Below are positions 1 through 5,463 of a stretch of DNA of 6,270 nucleotides, piece after piece. The stretch lies in the NCBI GenBank assembly GCA_003535195.1, contig DOHN01000206.1, positions 361-6,630 on the forward strand. Direction: 5' to 3'. Under the pieces are notes generated by a model that had not been told where the DNA came from, searched no databases, and worked only from the letters and a program-made list of their open reading frames with translations. The position numbers and the translations under genes are program-made. The DNA comes from Ruminiclostridium sp. GTDB lineage: Bacteria > Bacillota > Clostridia > DSM-8532. Position 1 is the stretch's first letter. Each line of letters starts with the position of its first letter.

Positions 1-22
1 AGAAAATAATATATTATTTTCT
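1..22. repeat. Perfect 22-bp AT-rich palindrome upstream of mor
   Basis: The first 22 bases form a perfect palindrome with half-site AGAAAATAATA and no spacer. It ends 8 bp before the ribosome binding site of the Mor-family gene. It could be an operator for a dimeric regulator, for example autoregulation by the Mor-like protein, or a hairpin in the leader. It is too AT-rich to make a strong terminator. It starts at the window edge, so the dyad may continue upstream. The symmetry is seen directly; any function is inferred. Confidence 0.55.
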
Positions 23-44
23 CAAGCGATAAGGGGGGACACCA

Positions 45-368
45 ATGGAAGCGTTTGACTACCGGGTGAATCAAAATCAATATATAGCTTCTTTAAAAGA
101 AGAAGAAGTACCGGAAGAATACAAGCTGCTCCTTCAAACAGTAGGCCTTGATGCCTTCAAAAAGCTTATTATTCTTTTTGGTGGCGTCACATTATATATT
201 AATACCCCAAAAACATTTGTGCGAACGGTTCGCGACAAAAAGGTAGTAGATGATTACGAAAAGGGCCTAAGTTATTCGGAAATTGCGGTAAAACACAACA
301 TTACTGATCGTTGGGTAAGGGAAATCGTAAAAAAAACCAAAGGAAGGGGCATAGCAAATGATAATTAG
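45..368 (+). CDS. Mor-family transcription activator
   Basis: This is a 107-residue DNA-binding protein of the Mor/C family, which activates middle and late promoters in Mu-like phages. Residues 24-45 form a predicted helical dimerisation part. They are followed by the family's short beta strand (GGVTLYINTP, 46-55), and a C-terminal helix-turn-helix (about 75-97, LSYSEIAVKHNITDRWVREI) matches the Mor HTH. The length is near that of Mu Mor (about 129 residues) and other short Firmicute members. The start is supported by AAGGGGGG 6 nt upstream. Its last 11 bases overlap the capsid gene, so the two are probably co-transcribed and translationally coupled. In Mu, mor is separated from the capsid gene by lysis, terminase, portal and morphogenesis genes, so this direct contact is unusual. 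The family is clear; the promoter it acts on is unknown. Confidence 0.85.
   Translation: MEAFDYRVNQNQYIASLKEEEVPEEYKLLLQTVGLDAFKKLIILFGGVTLYINTPKTFVRTVRDKKVVDDYEKGLSYSEIAVKHNITDRWVREIVKKTKGRGIANDN
341..349 (+). promoter_or_regulatory. Ribosome binding site of the gpT gene inside mor
   Basis: AGGAAGGGG lies 8 nt before the ATG at 358, within the last codons of the Mor-family gene. It supports 358 as the real start of the capsid gene and the 11-bp overlap between the two genes. Confidence 0.7.
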
Positions 369-1257
369 TTCTGAAACTATCAACAGCGTATTCCATAGCT
401 TTAACACAGTATTCAACATGGCTTTTGCGGCAGCGGAGGTTCGCTATCTCAAGGTAGCCATGGAGGTACCCTCCGAGACAAGGGACGAAACCTACGCTTG
501 GTTGGGGGCAACCCCCAGCATGCGGGAATGGATTAGCGAACGGGAAATAAAAAACCTTGCGACCTATGACTATACCATCAAGAACCGCGATTTTGAATTA
601 ACTGTTTCTGTCCCTCGAAATGATATTGAGGATGACCGAATTGGTGTGTATAAGCCCATAATGCAGGATTTGGCCTACAGCGCCAAGCTGCACCCGGATA
701 AGCTAGTATTTGAATTGTTCCCTAAGGCCTTTACGGAAAAATGCTTTGATGGAAAGCCTTTTATTTCCGACCAGCACAAACCACTATATTCAAACGCCAA
801 GATCGCAGAACAAAGCAATAAAGGCACCTCGAAGCTAACACCTGATAGCTATGGAGCCGCGCGCTCCCAAATGATGACTCTCATGAATGATGAGGGTGAA
901 CCGCTTTACATTATTCCCGATCTGCTAGTTGTAGCCCCCCAAAACGAAGCCGTTGCCCGTAAAATCCTTATGGCTGATGAAATCCAACAAGGTACCAACA
1001 TTTACAAGGATACTGCCGAATTGCTGGTAGTTCCTGAACTGGCCACGCATCCTGCACAGTGGTTCTTGCTGTGCACTAAGCGGCCCATTAAACCGTTTAT
1101 CTTTCAGAACAGGCGCAAGCCTCAATTGGTGCCTAAGGACAATCCTAGCGATGACAATGTATTCTTCCAAAAGGAATACATATATGGCGTGGACAGCCGT
1201 TGCAATGCTGGTTACGGTCTTTGGCAGCTTGCTTTCGGCTCTACGGGTGAGGAATAA
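358..1257 (+). CDS. T: Mu gpT-like major head (capsid) subunit
   Basis: This is the major capsid protein that builds the icosahedral head of Mu-like phages (Mu-like prophage major head subunit gpT family). At 299 residues it matches the family length (Mu gpT is about 305). The N-terminus (MIISSETINSVFHSFNTVF) is typical of the family. Residues 54-100 hold its strongest signature, including MREWISEREIKNL, YTIKNRDFELTVSV and IEDDRIGVYKP. This is followed by HPDKLVFELF (112-121) and CFDGKPFISDQHKP (129-142), the equivalent of the usual cysteine/FDGxxF/DxxHP stretch. The C-terminal half has the expected beta-rich segment PDLLVVAP (187-194), and the YGVDSRCNAGYGLWQLA end is also family-like. The reading frame is intact. 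The gpI-type protease gene starts 3 bp downstream, whereas in Mu the protease precedes the capsid gene. Confidence 0.93.
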   Translation: MIISSETINSVFHSFNTVFNMAFAAAEVRYLKVAMEVPSETRDETYAWLGATPSMREWISEREIKNLATYDYTIKNRDFELTVSVPRNDIEDDRIGVYKPIMQDLAYSAKLHPDKLVFELFPKAFTEKCFDGKPFISDQHKPLYSNAKIAEQSNKGTSKLTPDSYGAARSQMMTLMNDEGEPLYIIPDLLVVAPQNEAVARKILMADEIQQGTNIYKDTAELLVVPELATHPAQWFLLCTKRPIKPFIFQNRRKPQLVPKDNPSDDNVFFQKEYIYGVDSRCNAGYGLWQLAFGSTGEE

Positions 1258-1260
1258 TTT

Positions 1261-2157
1261 ATGACTGATTTTTTGTTGAAGATTCAAAATGCCGTTTCTA
1301 TGGAAGATGGTGTGCCAAAACATCTCAAAATCCTGCCTTTGGGGCTGGTTAAAAGCCAAAAGGGAGACTTTCTTGTGGATGAGGAATCTTTTGCCAGCAT
1401 TCGGCAGGATTTTAGGCAAAGGCAGCTTCAAATTCCCATCGACTATGAGCATCAAACCTTAAAGGATATGCAGGCTCCCGCTGCAGGTTGGATCAAGGAG
1501 CTGTCTTTGAAACCGGACGGCATTTACGGCTTAGTGGAATGGACACCAAAAGCTGCCGAATTCCTGACCAACAAGGAATATAAATATTGCTCACCAGTTA
1601 TCATGGCGCGTTCCAGTGATCGCAAGGCAGTCAAGCTGCATTCGGTTGCCTTAACAAATACCCCGGCCATTGATGCTATGACCCCGATTGTAAACAGCAG
1701 CAAACCCGAAGATATGCTGCCTAATGGGGGTGTGCAAAAGCCCTCTGCATCTATGGAGACCCTGGCGCAGCTGCTACAGCTTCCCGCAACAGCTACGATA
1801 GAGGATGTCTATCAGGCGGTATCCCAACTGCTTGGAACGCAGACCACACTAAAGTTAGAGGTGGATACACTTCAATTTCAAGCTCATAAAGCACTGGTAG
1901 AAAACACCGTTGAGCTTGCATTGAGGGAAGGGAAGATTGCTCCGTTTCAAAGGGAGTGGGCGTTTCAATCGGCCATGAACAGCTATGATGATTTTACGCT
2001 TTGGCTAAAAAATACGCCGACAATGGTTCCGATGGGTCGGATTGTCAAAACGTCCGGAGTCATACGCAACGGTGAATTGTCCCGGAGTGATGAATTGTTA
2101 GGGCTTACCCCAGGGGACATGCAGCAATACCGCCAAGGCCACGCCAAGGGCCTCTAA
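1261..2157 (+). CDS. I: Mu gpI-like prohead protease/scaffold
   Basis: This is the head maturation protease with a C-terminal scaffold-like part (Mu-like prophage I protein family), acting on the prohead during assembly. The protease half (about residues 20-145) carries family signatures: ILPLGLV (24-30), IPIDYEHQT (58-66, with a candidate active-site His), APAAGWIKEL (72-81), GIYGLVEWTPKAAE (87-100), EYKYCSPV (106-113) and ALTNTPAID (130-138). Residues 160-250 look like the usual helical scaffold part, with LLQLPATATIEDVYQAV and the conserved GKIAPFQREWAF (224-235). The 298 residues are shorter than Mu gpI (about 361), but both halves are present. GGTGAGGA at 1246-1253 gives a good ribosome binding site. 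In Mu an internal start makes the separate scaffold Z; in-frame ATGs at 1714 and 1753 exist here but lack a well-placed ribosome binding site. Its position after the capsid gene is the reverse of Mu. Confidence 0.92.
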   Translation: MTDFLLKIQNAVSMEDGVPKHLKILPLGLVKSQKGDFLVDEESFASIRQDFRQRQLQIPIDYEHQTLKDMQAPAAGWIKELSLKPDGIYGLVEWTPKAAEFLTNKEYKYCSPVIMARSSDRKAVKLHSVALTNTPAIDAMTPIVNSSKPEDMLPNGGVQKPSASMETLAQLLQLPATATIEDVYQAVSQLLGTQTTLKLEVDTLQFQAHKALVENTVELALREGKIAPFQREWAFQSAMNSYDDFTLWLKNTPTMVPMGRIVKTSGVIRNGELSRSDELLGLTPGDMQQYRQGHAKGL

Positions 2158-2205
2158 CGGCATTCTTGCTCCCACAGGAGGGATTGCCTTAAGAAGACGG
2201 TATTC

Positions 2206-2235
2206 CCCCGTTATAACGCGTTATAACGGGGTTTT
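2206..2235 (+). terminator. Perfect 26-bp palindrome with short T run (possible terminator)
   Basis: The half-site CCCCGTTATAACG is followed directly by its exact reverse complement, then TTTT. As RNA it folds into an 11-bp stem with a CGCG loop and a four-U tail, which is acceptable for an intrinsic terminator or attenuator. It also contains two copies of the 8-bp palindrome GTTATAAC (2210-2217 and 2220-2227) set 10 bp apart, one helical turn, which is how a double operator might look. The TTAT-N8-ATAA core loosely recalls the TTAT-N6-ATAA dyad bound by the Mor relative Mu C. The symmetry is certain; which role is right is open. Confidence 0.5.
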
Positions 2236-2248
2236 GAAGCACTTCAAA
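2233..2248. repeat. TTTGAAG-CA-CTTCAAA inverted repeat
   Basis: A perfect 7-bp inverted repeat with a 2-nt centre lies directly after the 26-bp palindrome and 13 bp before the tape measure ribosome binding site. It is probably an operator-like dyad. The loop is too small for the full stem to form a good RNA hairpin. Confidence 0.4.
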
Positions 2249-2274
2249 TGTCAACTTAGGGAAGGAGGTGAAAA

Positions 2275-4368
2275 ATGATGGCATTAGAATCACTCTATAA
2301 GCTGTCTATTTTGGTAAATATGGTTGATCGCATATCCGGCCCGGCTACAAAAATAAACTCGCTGCTGGGGTATACTAACACTTCTGTGATGGGACTTTCA
2401 CAGAATATGGCTTCCATGACACTAGAGAGCGGAGCCATGATTGGAGCAGGTGCGGCGATTGCCAAAGCCGCCATTCTCCCAGTAGAGGCGACCTTTGCAA
2501 CGCAGAACGCCTTGGGAGAATTAGCCTCACTGGGGATCGAAAACTTTTCCGCTCTAGAAAACGCCGCTACCAGCTTCACAACCAAGTGGGCCGGTACCAC
2601 GAAAGATGAATTCCTAACCGCCGCTTATGATATTAAATCTGGCATTTCTTCCCTGACGGATGAGGGCGTGGCGGGGTATGCAAGTATTGCCGGTATCACT
2701 GCTAAAGCAACCAAATCCAGTATCGGAGAAATGACCAATCTTATGGCTACGGGATATGGCATTTACAAGGATTATTACGATAAGGTTAGCGATTTGGATT
2801 TTGGGGAAATGTTTTCTGCTGGAGTCGCTGATTCTGTTCGTGCCTTTAAAACCAGCGGGAGCGGAATGGCCCAAGCAATATCAGCATTGGGCGGCAGCGC
2901 AACAGCTGCCCAAGTACCTCTGGAAGAGCAGCTTTCCGTTTTGGGAATGCTCCAGGCTACCATGAGTGGTTCGGAAGCCGGTACTAAGTATACAGCATTT
3001 TTATCCAACGCAGCCAAGGCAGGGCAGGAATTAGGGCTTAACTTTCTCAATGCTAGCGGCCAACTGCAATCCATGCCGGAGATTCTTGGAGCAATTCAAG
3101 GGAAATTTGGTTCTGTGTTGACTGCCAGCGATAAGCTGGAACTGCAAAGGGCATTCGGGACAGTCGAGGCCGTCAAGCTGATTGATCTGCTTTACTCCAA
3201 GACAGATGCTCTGCAAGGAAATATCCTGATGCTATATGATTCTATGAGCAAGGGAATGAGCATCACCAAAGAAATGGCAAACAAGATTAATGCCCCGCCC
3301 GGCCAGGGTTGGCAGCTTTTGAGGCAAAAGCTTCAGGCTACTACCGAGACGGTCGGAAATGCAATGCTGCCCCGATTTATGGAACTAATGCGAAAAGTAG
3401 ATGGAGTGGCCCAGTCCATCACTGATTTTGTCACGAAGAATAGCCAGTTAGCCGGTTCCATTATGACCGGGGTAATGTGGCTGGGTATCTTGATTTCATC
3501 CCTTGGCTTACTCAAGCTGGTATTCGGTAGTATAGGTGGGATTGTCCTTTTCTCAATTTCGTTGGCAAAAAGAGGATACTCTGCATTTCTTTTGGTAAAG
3601 GACGGTATTACCTACATGCGGATTGCCGCACTGATGGCACAAGATAAACTGCTGCTATTAGGTAAAGGCTTCCTATCCGGTGCAGGAGCCGCGCTTAAAT
3701 TCGGAGCTGCTTTGCTGACTAACCCTGTTACTTGGATTGTTATTGGCATTATTTCGCTCATAGCAGCCATTATCCTACTTTGGAAAAACTGGGATCAAGT
3801 CTCCGTAGCGCTGGGCACCGCATGGACCACGGTAAAAGAGGGCTTCTTAGGCGGCGTCCAGCAGATCAAAGACGGCTTTACCGCTGCCATAGACTGGATC
3901 AACGGCAAGGTTGACTGGTTTCGGGACAGCGGCAAGCGAATTATTGATACTCTGGTGGGTGGCATTCTTTCCGTTGCCAATAAGCCAGCGGAAGCGATTA
4001 GTGGCATCTTTACAAAGGTGCGGGAGCTGCTTCCATTCTCCGATGCTAAGGTAGGCCCCCTGTCCGATCTGACGCTTTCCGGCCAACGCATCTTTGAAAC
4101 TCTTAACTCGGGCATGGAGCTAAGCGCAGACTTGCCAGGCAACACCATGACAAGCGCCTTTGACCAGATGGAAATGGGTGTTTCCACGCCCGGCATCGGC
4201 AGCTCCAGCACTGACCGGAGCGATAGTGGCAGACGTACCACCATTCAGCAGTTAATCCTAAAGGTTAATCTGGATGATATCGACACTCTCAATAAGCTTA
4301 AGAGGCTTATTGAGGAAATCGAGGATGGTATTGAGTCCGATGATAGCGGCCTTGTTCCAGCGTTCTAA
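2275..4368 (+). CDS. Phage tail tape measure protein
   Basis: This is a 697-residue tail tape measure protein, the long protein that sets tail length and leaves through the tail tube at infection. It resembles the TP901-type tape measure family. The N-terminal part (residues 60-380) is Ala/Gly/Ser-rich helix. It includes the conserved core FKTSGSGMAQAISALGGSATAAQVPLEEQLSVL, read in parts from 191, and the GTKYTAFL segment (236-243). Two hydrophobic regions follow, at about 392-430 and 476-503; the second contains the typical NPVTWIVIGIISLIAAIILL end followed by WKNWDQV. The C-terminal motif LLPFSDAKVGPLSDL (585-599) is common in tape measure proteins, and a charged helix ends the protein. At about 1.5 angstrom per residue the tail would be about 105 nm, close to Mu. 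AAGGAGGTG (2262-2270) fits the second ATG at 2278 best, so the mature start may be one codon later. No tail tube, sheath, chaperone or baseplate genes flank it. Confidence 0.9.
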   Translation: MMALESLYKLSILVNMVDRISGPATKINSLLGYTNTSVMGLSQNMASMTLESGAMIGAGAAIAKAAILPVEATFATQNALGELASLGIENFSALENAATSFTTKWAGTTKDEFLTAAYDIKSGISSLTDEGVAGYASIAGITAKATKSSIGEMTNLMATGYGIYKDYYDKVSDLDFGEMFSAGVADSVRAFKTSGSGMAQAISALGGSATAAQVPLEEQLSVLGMLQATMSGSEAGTKYTAFLSNAAKAGQELGLNFLNASGQLQSMPEILGAIQGKFGSVLTASDKLELQRAFGTVEAVKLIDLLYSKTDALQGNILMLYDSMSKGMSITKEMANKINAPPGQGWQLLRQKLQATTETVGNAMLPRFMELMRKVDGVAQSITDFVTKNSQLAGSIMTGVMWLGILISSLGLLKLVFGSIGGIVLFSISLAKRGYSAFLLVKDGITYMRIAALMAQDKLLLLGKGFLSGAGAALKFGAALLTNPVTWIVIGIISLIAAIILLWKNWDQVSVALGTAWTTVKEGFLGGVQQIKDGFTAAIDWINGKVDWFRDSGKRIIDTLVGGILSVANKPAEAISGIFTKVRELLPFSDAKVGPLSDLTLSGQRIFETLNSGMELSADLPGNTMTSAFDQMEMGVSTPGIGSSSTDRSDSGRRTTIQQLILKVNLDDIDTLNKLKRLIEEIEDGIESDDSGLVPAF

Positions 4369-4372
4369 GTAA

Positions 4373-4411
4373 GAATGAACCACCGCTTTGTTACTTCGCG
4401 GTGGTTCATTC
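4373..4411 (+). terminator. 14-bp perfect hairpin after the tape measure gene
   Basis: GAATGAACCACCGC and its exact reverse complement enclose an 11-nt loop, starting 4 bp after the tape measure stop codon. The position and the strong GC-containing stem suggest a transcription terminator that closes the structural cassette and shields the promoter just downstream. There is no U run on either strand, so it may instead be an mRNA 3'-end stabiliser or a protein-binding dyad. Both arms contain TGAACC, which recurs in the promoter region. Confidence 0.6.
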
Positions 4412-4432
4412 CAAATTTATGCTATTTTCCCC

Positions 4433-4461
4433 TTGACTTATTGAACCTATTAAACTATAAT
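4433..4461 (+). promoter_or_regulatory. Near-consensus sigma-70 promoter for the early region
   Basis: TTGACT (4433-4438) and TATAAT (4456-4461) are separated by exactly 17 bp, one mismatch from the full consensus. Transcription should start near 4468. It would read the excisionase-like gene, the two small genes and the truncated transposase gene, like the Mu early promoter Pe. A TTGAACC box (4441-4447) lies between the -35 and -10 elements, so a repressor could control it. Confidence 0.8.
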
Positions 4462-4500
4462 TCAGTTGTACCTGTTGAACAAAGTGATTCAAATTGAACC
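4441..4500. repeat. TTGAAC repeat boxes around the early promoter
   Basis: TTGAAC occurs at 4441-4446, 4475-4480 and 4494-4499, and the last one forms a TTCAA-A-TTGAA dyad (4488-4498). Two further TGAACC copies, in opposite orientations, form part of the hairpin arms at 4376-4381 and 4403-4408. This is likely an operator set for a phage repressor or for the HTH protein encoded next to it. The repeats are seen directly; the binding protein is inferred. Confidence 0.5.
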
Positions 4501-4528
4501 AAAGGGGCTGATTCGATCGGAAGAGCTG

Positions 4529-4684
4529 ATGACAACAAAAGAGCTTTGCGAATGGCTTAAAATCAGCAAGGCCACAGCAAGTAACTGGCGTAAACAGGGA
4601 ATGCCCTATACCGGAAAAGATAGGAGTTTACGCTACGCGAAAAGCGAAGTGCAACAATGGTTAGACAGTCAAAAGAGGCAATAA
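4529..4684 (+). CDS. Excisionase-like HTH_17 (MerR-type) DNA-binding protein
   Basis: This small protein of 51 residues is made almost entirely of one winged-helix/HTH domain of the excisionase (HTH_17) type. MTTKELCEWLKISKATASNW forms the helix-turn-helix, followed by the wing (MPYTGKDRSLRYAKSEVQQWL) with its usual R-Y-xx-S/D-V-xx-W-L ending. The frame is open from 4466 (TTG) and 4484 (GTG), but 4466 coincides with the predicted transcription start and neither has a ribosome binding site. ATG 4529 lies at the domain start and follows GGAAGAG, though the spacing is short. As first gene of the early operon it sits where Mu has ner, so a regulator of early transcription or of transposition complexes is a reasonable guess. 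Family is clear, role inferred. Confidence 0.8.
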   Translation: MTTKELCEWLKISKATASNWRKQGMPYTGKDRSLRYAKSEVQQWLDSQKRQ

Positions 4685-4739
4685 AAAGGAAGCCCGCTGA
4701 AAGTTTGGCAACCCCACGCAGACTTCCCCGACACAAATC

Positions 4740-4790
4740 CTTGAAAGAATTTGTATGTCCATTATATCATGTTCTTTCCAGGGTTTCAAG
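4740..4790. promoter_or_regulatory. Nested inverted repeats upstream of the first small gene
   Basis: In the 116-bp gap between the HTH gene and the next start, CTTGAAA (4740-4746) pairs with TTTCAAG (4784-4790), and GAAAGAA (4743-4749) pairs with TTCTTTC (4772-4778). A weak promoter-like pair lies inside (TTGAAA 4741-4746, TATATC 4763-4768, 16-bp spacing). This may be a secondary, regulated promoter or an RNA hairpin in the leader. The repeats are visible; a promoter here is only a suggestion. Confidence 0.35.
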
Positions 4791-4800
4791 AAAGGATGAC

Positions 4801-5142
4801 ATGATGTCTAAGAGCATTTTTTTCAGCCGAGAAGTCATGAACGAGGTAAGTAATTGTTTTGCCCAAAAAATTGAAACCATTACTGACAATGACCCTCATG
4901 TTTTAAAATGCCGGGAAGAGTTAAAACAGGCCATTGTTGAGTATGCTTTCTCTAATGAAAAAACTAAAGACGGCTCTAATATGGACTATATAGGAGGTGT
5001 TGATGACACCTTGTTATCACTATTGATTTCCGTGGAAGAGATTGCCTTTTATATGGGCATCCAAGAAGGAGTTTCACTACTCAACAATATTTCTGGCGGT
5101 AATTTGATCGAGACTTATTCTAGAATTTTTGCTGGTCAATAG
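4801..5142 (+). CDS. Small helical protein of unknown function (paralogue 1)
   Basis: I do not recognise a named family. The protein is 113 residues, acidic and predicted all-helical, without signal peptide or membrane segment. The frame is open back to 4657, but that upstream part overlaps the HTH gene and encodes a basic stretch with no match in the sister protein. AAAGGA (4791-4796) supports ATG 4801 or, with better spacing, ATG 4804. Notable segments are EVMNEVSNCFAQKIETI near the N-terminus and SVEEIAFYMGIQEGVSLL near the C-terminus. Both align with the next gene, so the pair is a tandem duplication. The C-terminal pattern with a conserved G-x-x-x-G-V turn resembles small Firmicute phage and mobile-element proteins of unknown function. 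Its place between HTH gene and transposase suggests an early accessory role. Confidence 0.75.
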   Translation: MMSKSIFFSREVMNEVSNCFAQKIETITDNDPHVLKCREELKQAIVEYAFSNEKTKDGSNMDYIGGVDDTLLSLLISVEEIAFYMGIQEGVSLLNNISGGNLIETYSRIFAGQ

Positions 5143-5147
5143 GAGGG
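5141..5147 (+). promoter_or_regulatory. Ribosome binding site that sets the start of the second small gene
   Basis: AGGAGGG overlaps the TAG stop of the preceding gene. It touches the ATG at 5148 but lies 6 nt before the ATG at 5154, so 5154 is the more likely start. Confidence 0.65.
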
Positions 5148-5153
5148 ATGGTT

Positions 5154-5462
5154 ATGATGAATATGAAAGAACTGATAAGCGAAGTGTTTTCGTATTTCAA
5201 TGATACCTTTGATACCCTCTCAAAGAAAGACAGCAATATTCAGCAAGCTAAAGCCGATTTCGACCAATTAATAAATAGCTTAAACGGTCATTATCAACTA
5301 AATGACAATGATCGTATGGACATTGAGGAGAGCGTCTGCGCAGTTGTTACGGCAGTCCAGAAACTCGCCTATTTAAAGGGTATAAGTGATGGTGTGCGTT
5401 TCAATGCTGCCCTACAGTCAAATTCTTTTATAGATACTGTTTTAAATTTGAGGGATAATTAA
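5154..5462 (+). CDS. Small helical protein of unknown function (paralogue 2)
   Basis: This protein of 102 residues is not recognised as a named family. It is predicted all-helical, acidic, and without signal or membrane segments. It aligns over most of its length with the preceding protein: ELISEVFSYF matches EVMNEVSNCF, and AVQKLAYLKGISDGV matches SVEEIAFYMGIQEGV. Both end with an I-x-T helix. The first protein has about eight extra residues in the middle. An in-frame ATG at 5148 is too close to the ribosome binding site, so 5154 is preferred; ATG 5157 is also possible. The gene ends 1 bp before the transposase start codon, so the two are probably translationally coupled. The function is unknown; co-transcription with a MuA-type gene suggests a role in early phage growth or host takeover. 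Confidence 0.8.
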   Translation: MMNMKELISEVFSYFNDTFDTLSKKDSNIQQAKADFDQLINSLNGHYQLNDNDRMDIEESVCAVVTAVQKLAYLKGISDGVRFNAALQSNSFIDTVLNLRDN

Positions 5463-5463
5463 G

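Larger units (their letters stand above)
2158..2274 (+). promoter_or_regulatory. Dyad-rich intergenic region before the tape measure gene
   Basis: This gap of 117 bp contains three inverted repeats in a row: CTCC-CACA-GGAG (about 2169-2180), a perfect 26-bp palindrome (2206-2231) and a TTTGAAG/CTTCAAA dyad (2233-2248). They are followed by a strong ribosome binding site. No good sigma-70 promoter is visible. The arrangement suggests transcription attenuation, termination or regulator binding between the head genes and the tail gene. In other Mu-like phages this interval would hold several tail genes, so it may also be a deletion scar. Confidence 0.5.

Noticed and set aside
925..1455. 176-codon open frame on the minus strand
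   Set aside because: It lies antisense to the clear gpT and gpI genes, has no ribosome binding site or recognisable domain, and is explained by codon bias of the + strand genes.
1714..2157. Internal start in gpI producing a Z-like scaffold
   Set aside because: In-frame ATGs exist at 1714 and 1753, but the nearest purine-rich stretch is about 20 nt from 1753 and none fits 1714, so it cannot be supported.
2183..2278. 31-codon open frame between gpI and the tape measure gene, ending over its ATG
   Set aside because: Its only start is ATT with the ribosome binding site too close, and the region is dominated by palindromes; no protein resemblance.
3795..4244. 149-codon open frame on the minus strand
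   Set aside because: It is antisense to the tape measure gene, with a composition typical of a shadow frame and no family resemblance.
4466..4528. TTG or GTG start giving a longer HTH protein
   Set aside because: TTG 4466 falls at or before the predicted transcription start, and neither codon has a ribosome binding site; the domain starts at ATG 4529.
4657..4800. N-terminal extension of the first small protein
   Set aside because: It overlaps the HTH gene, lacks a ribosome binding site, and has no counterpart in the paralogous protein; ATG 4801/4804 has a good site.
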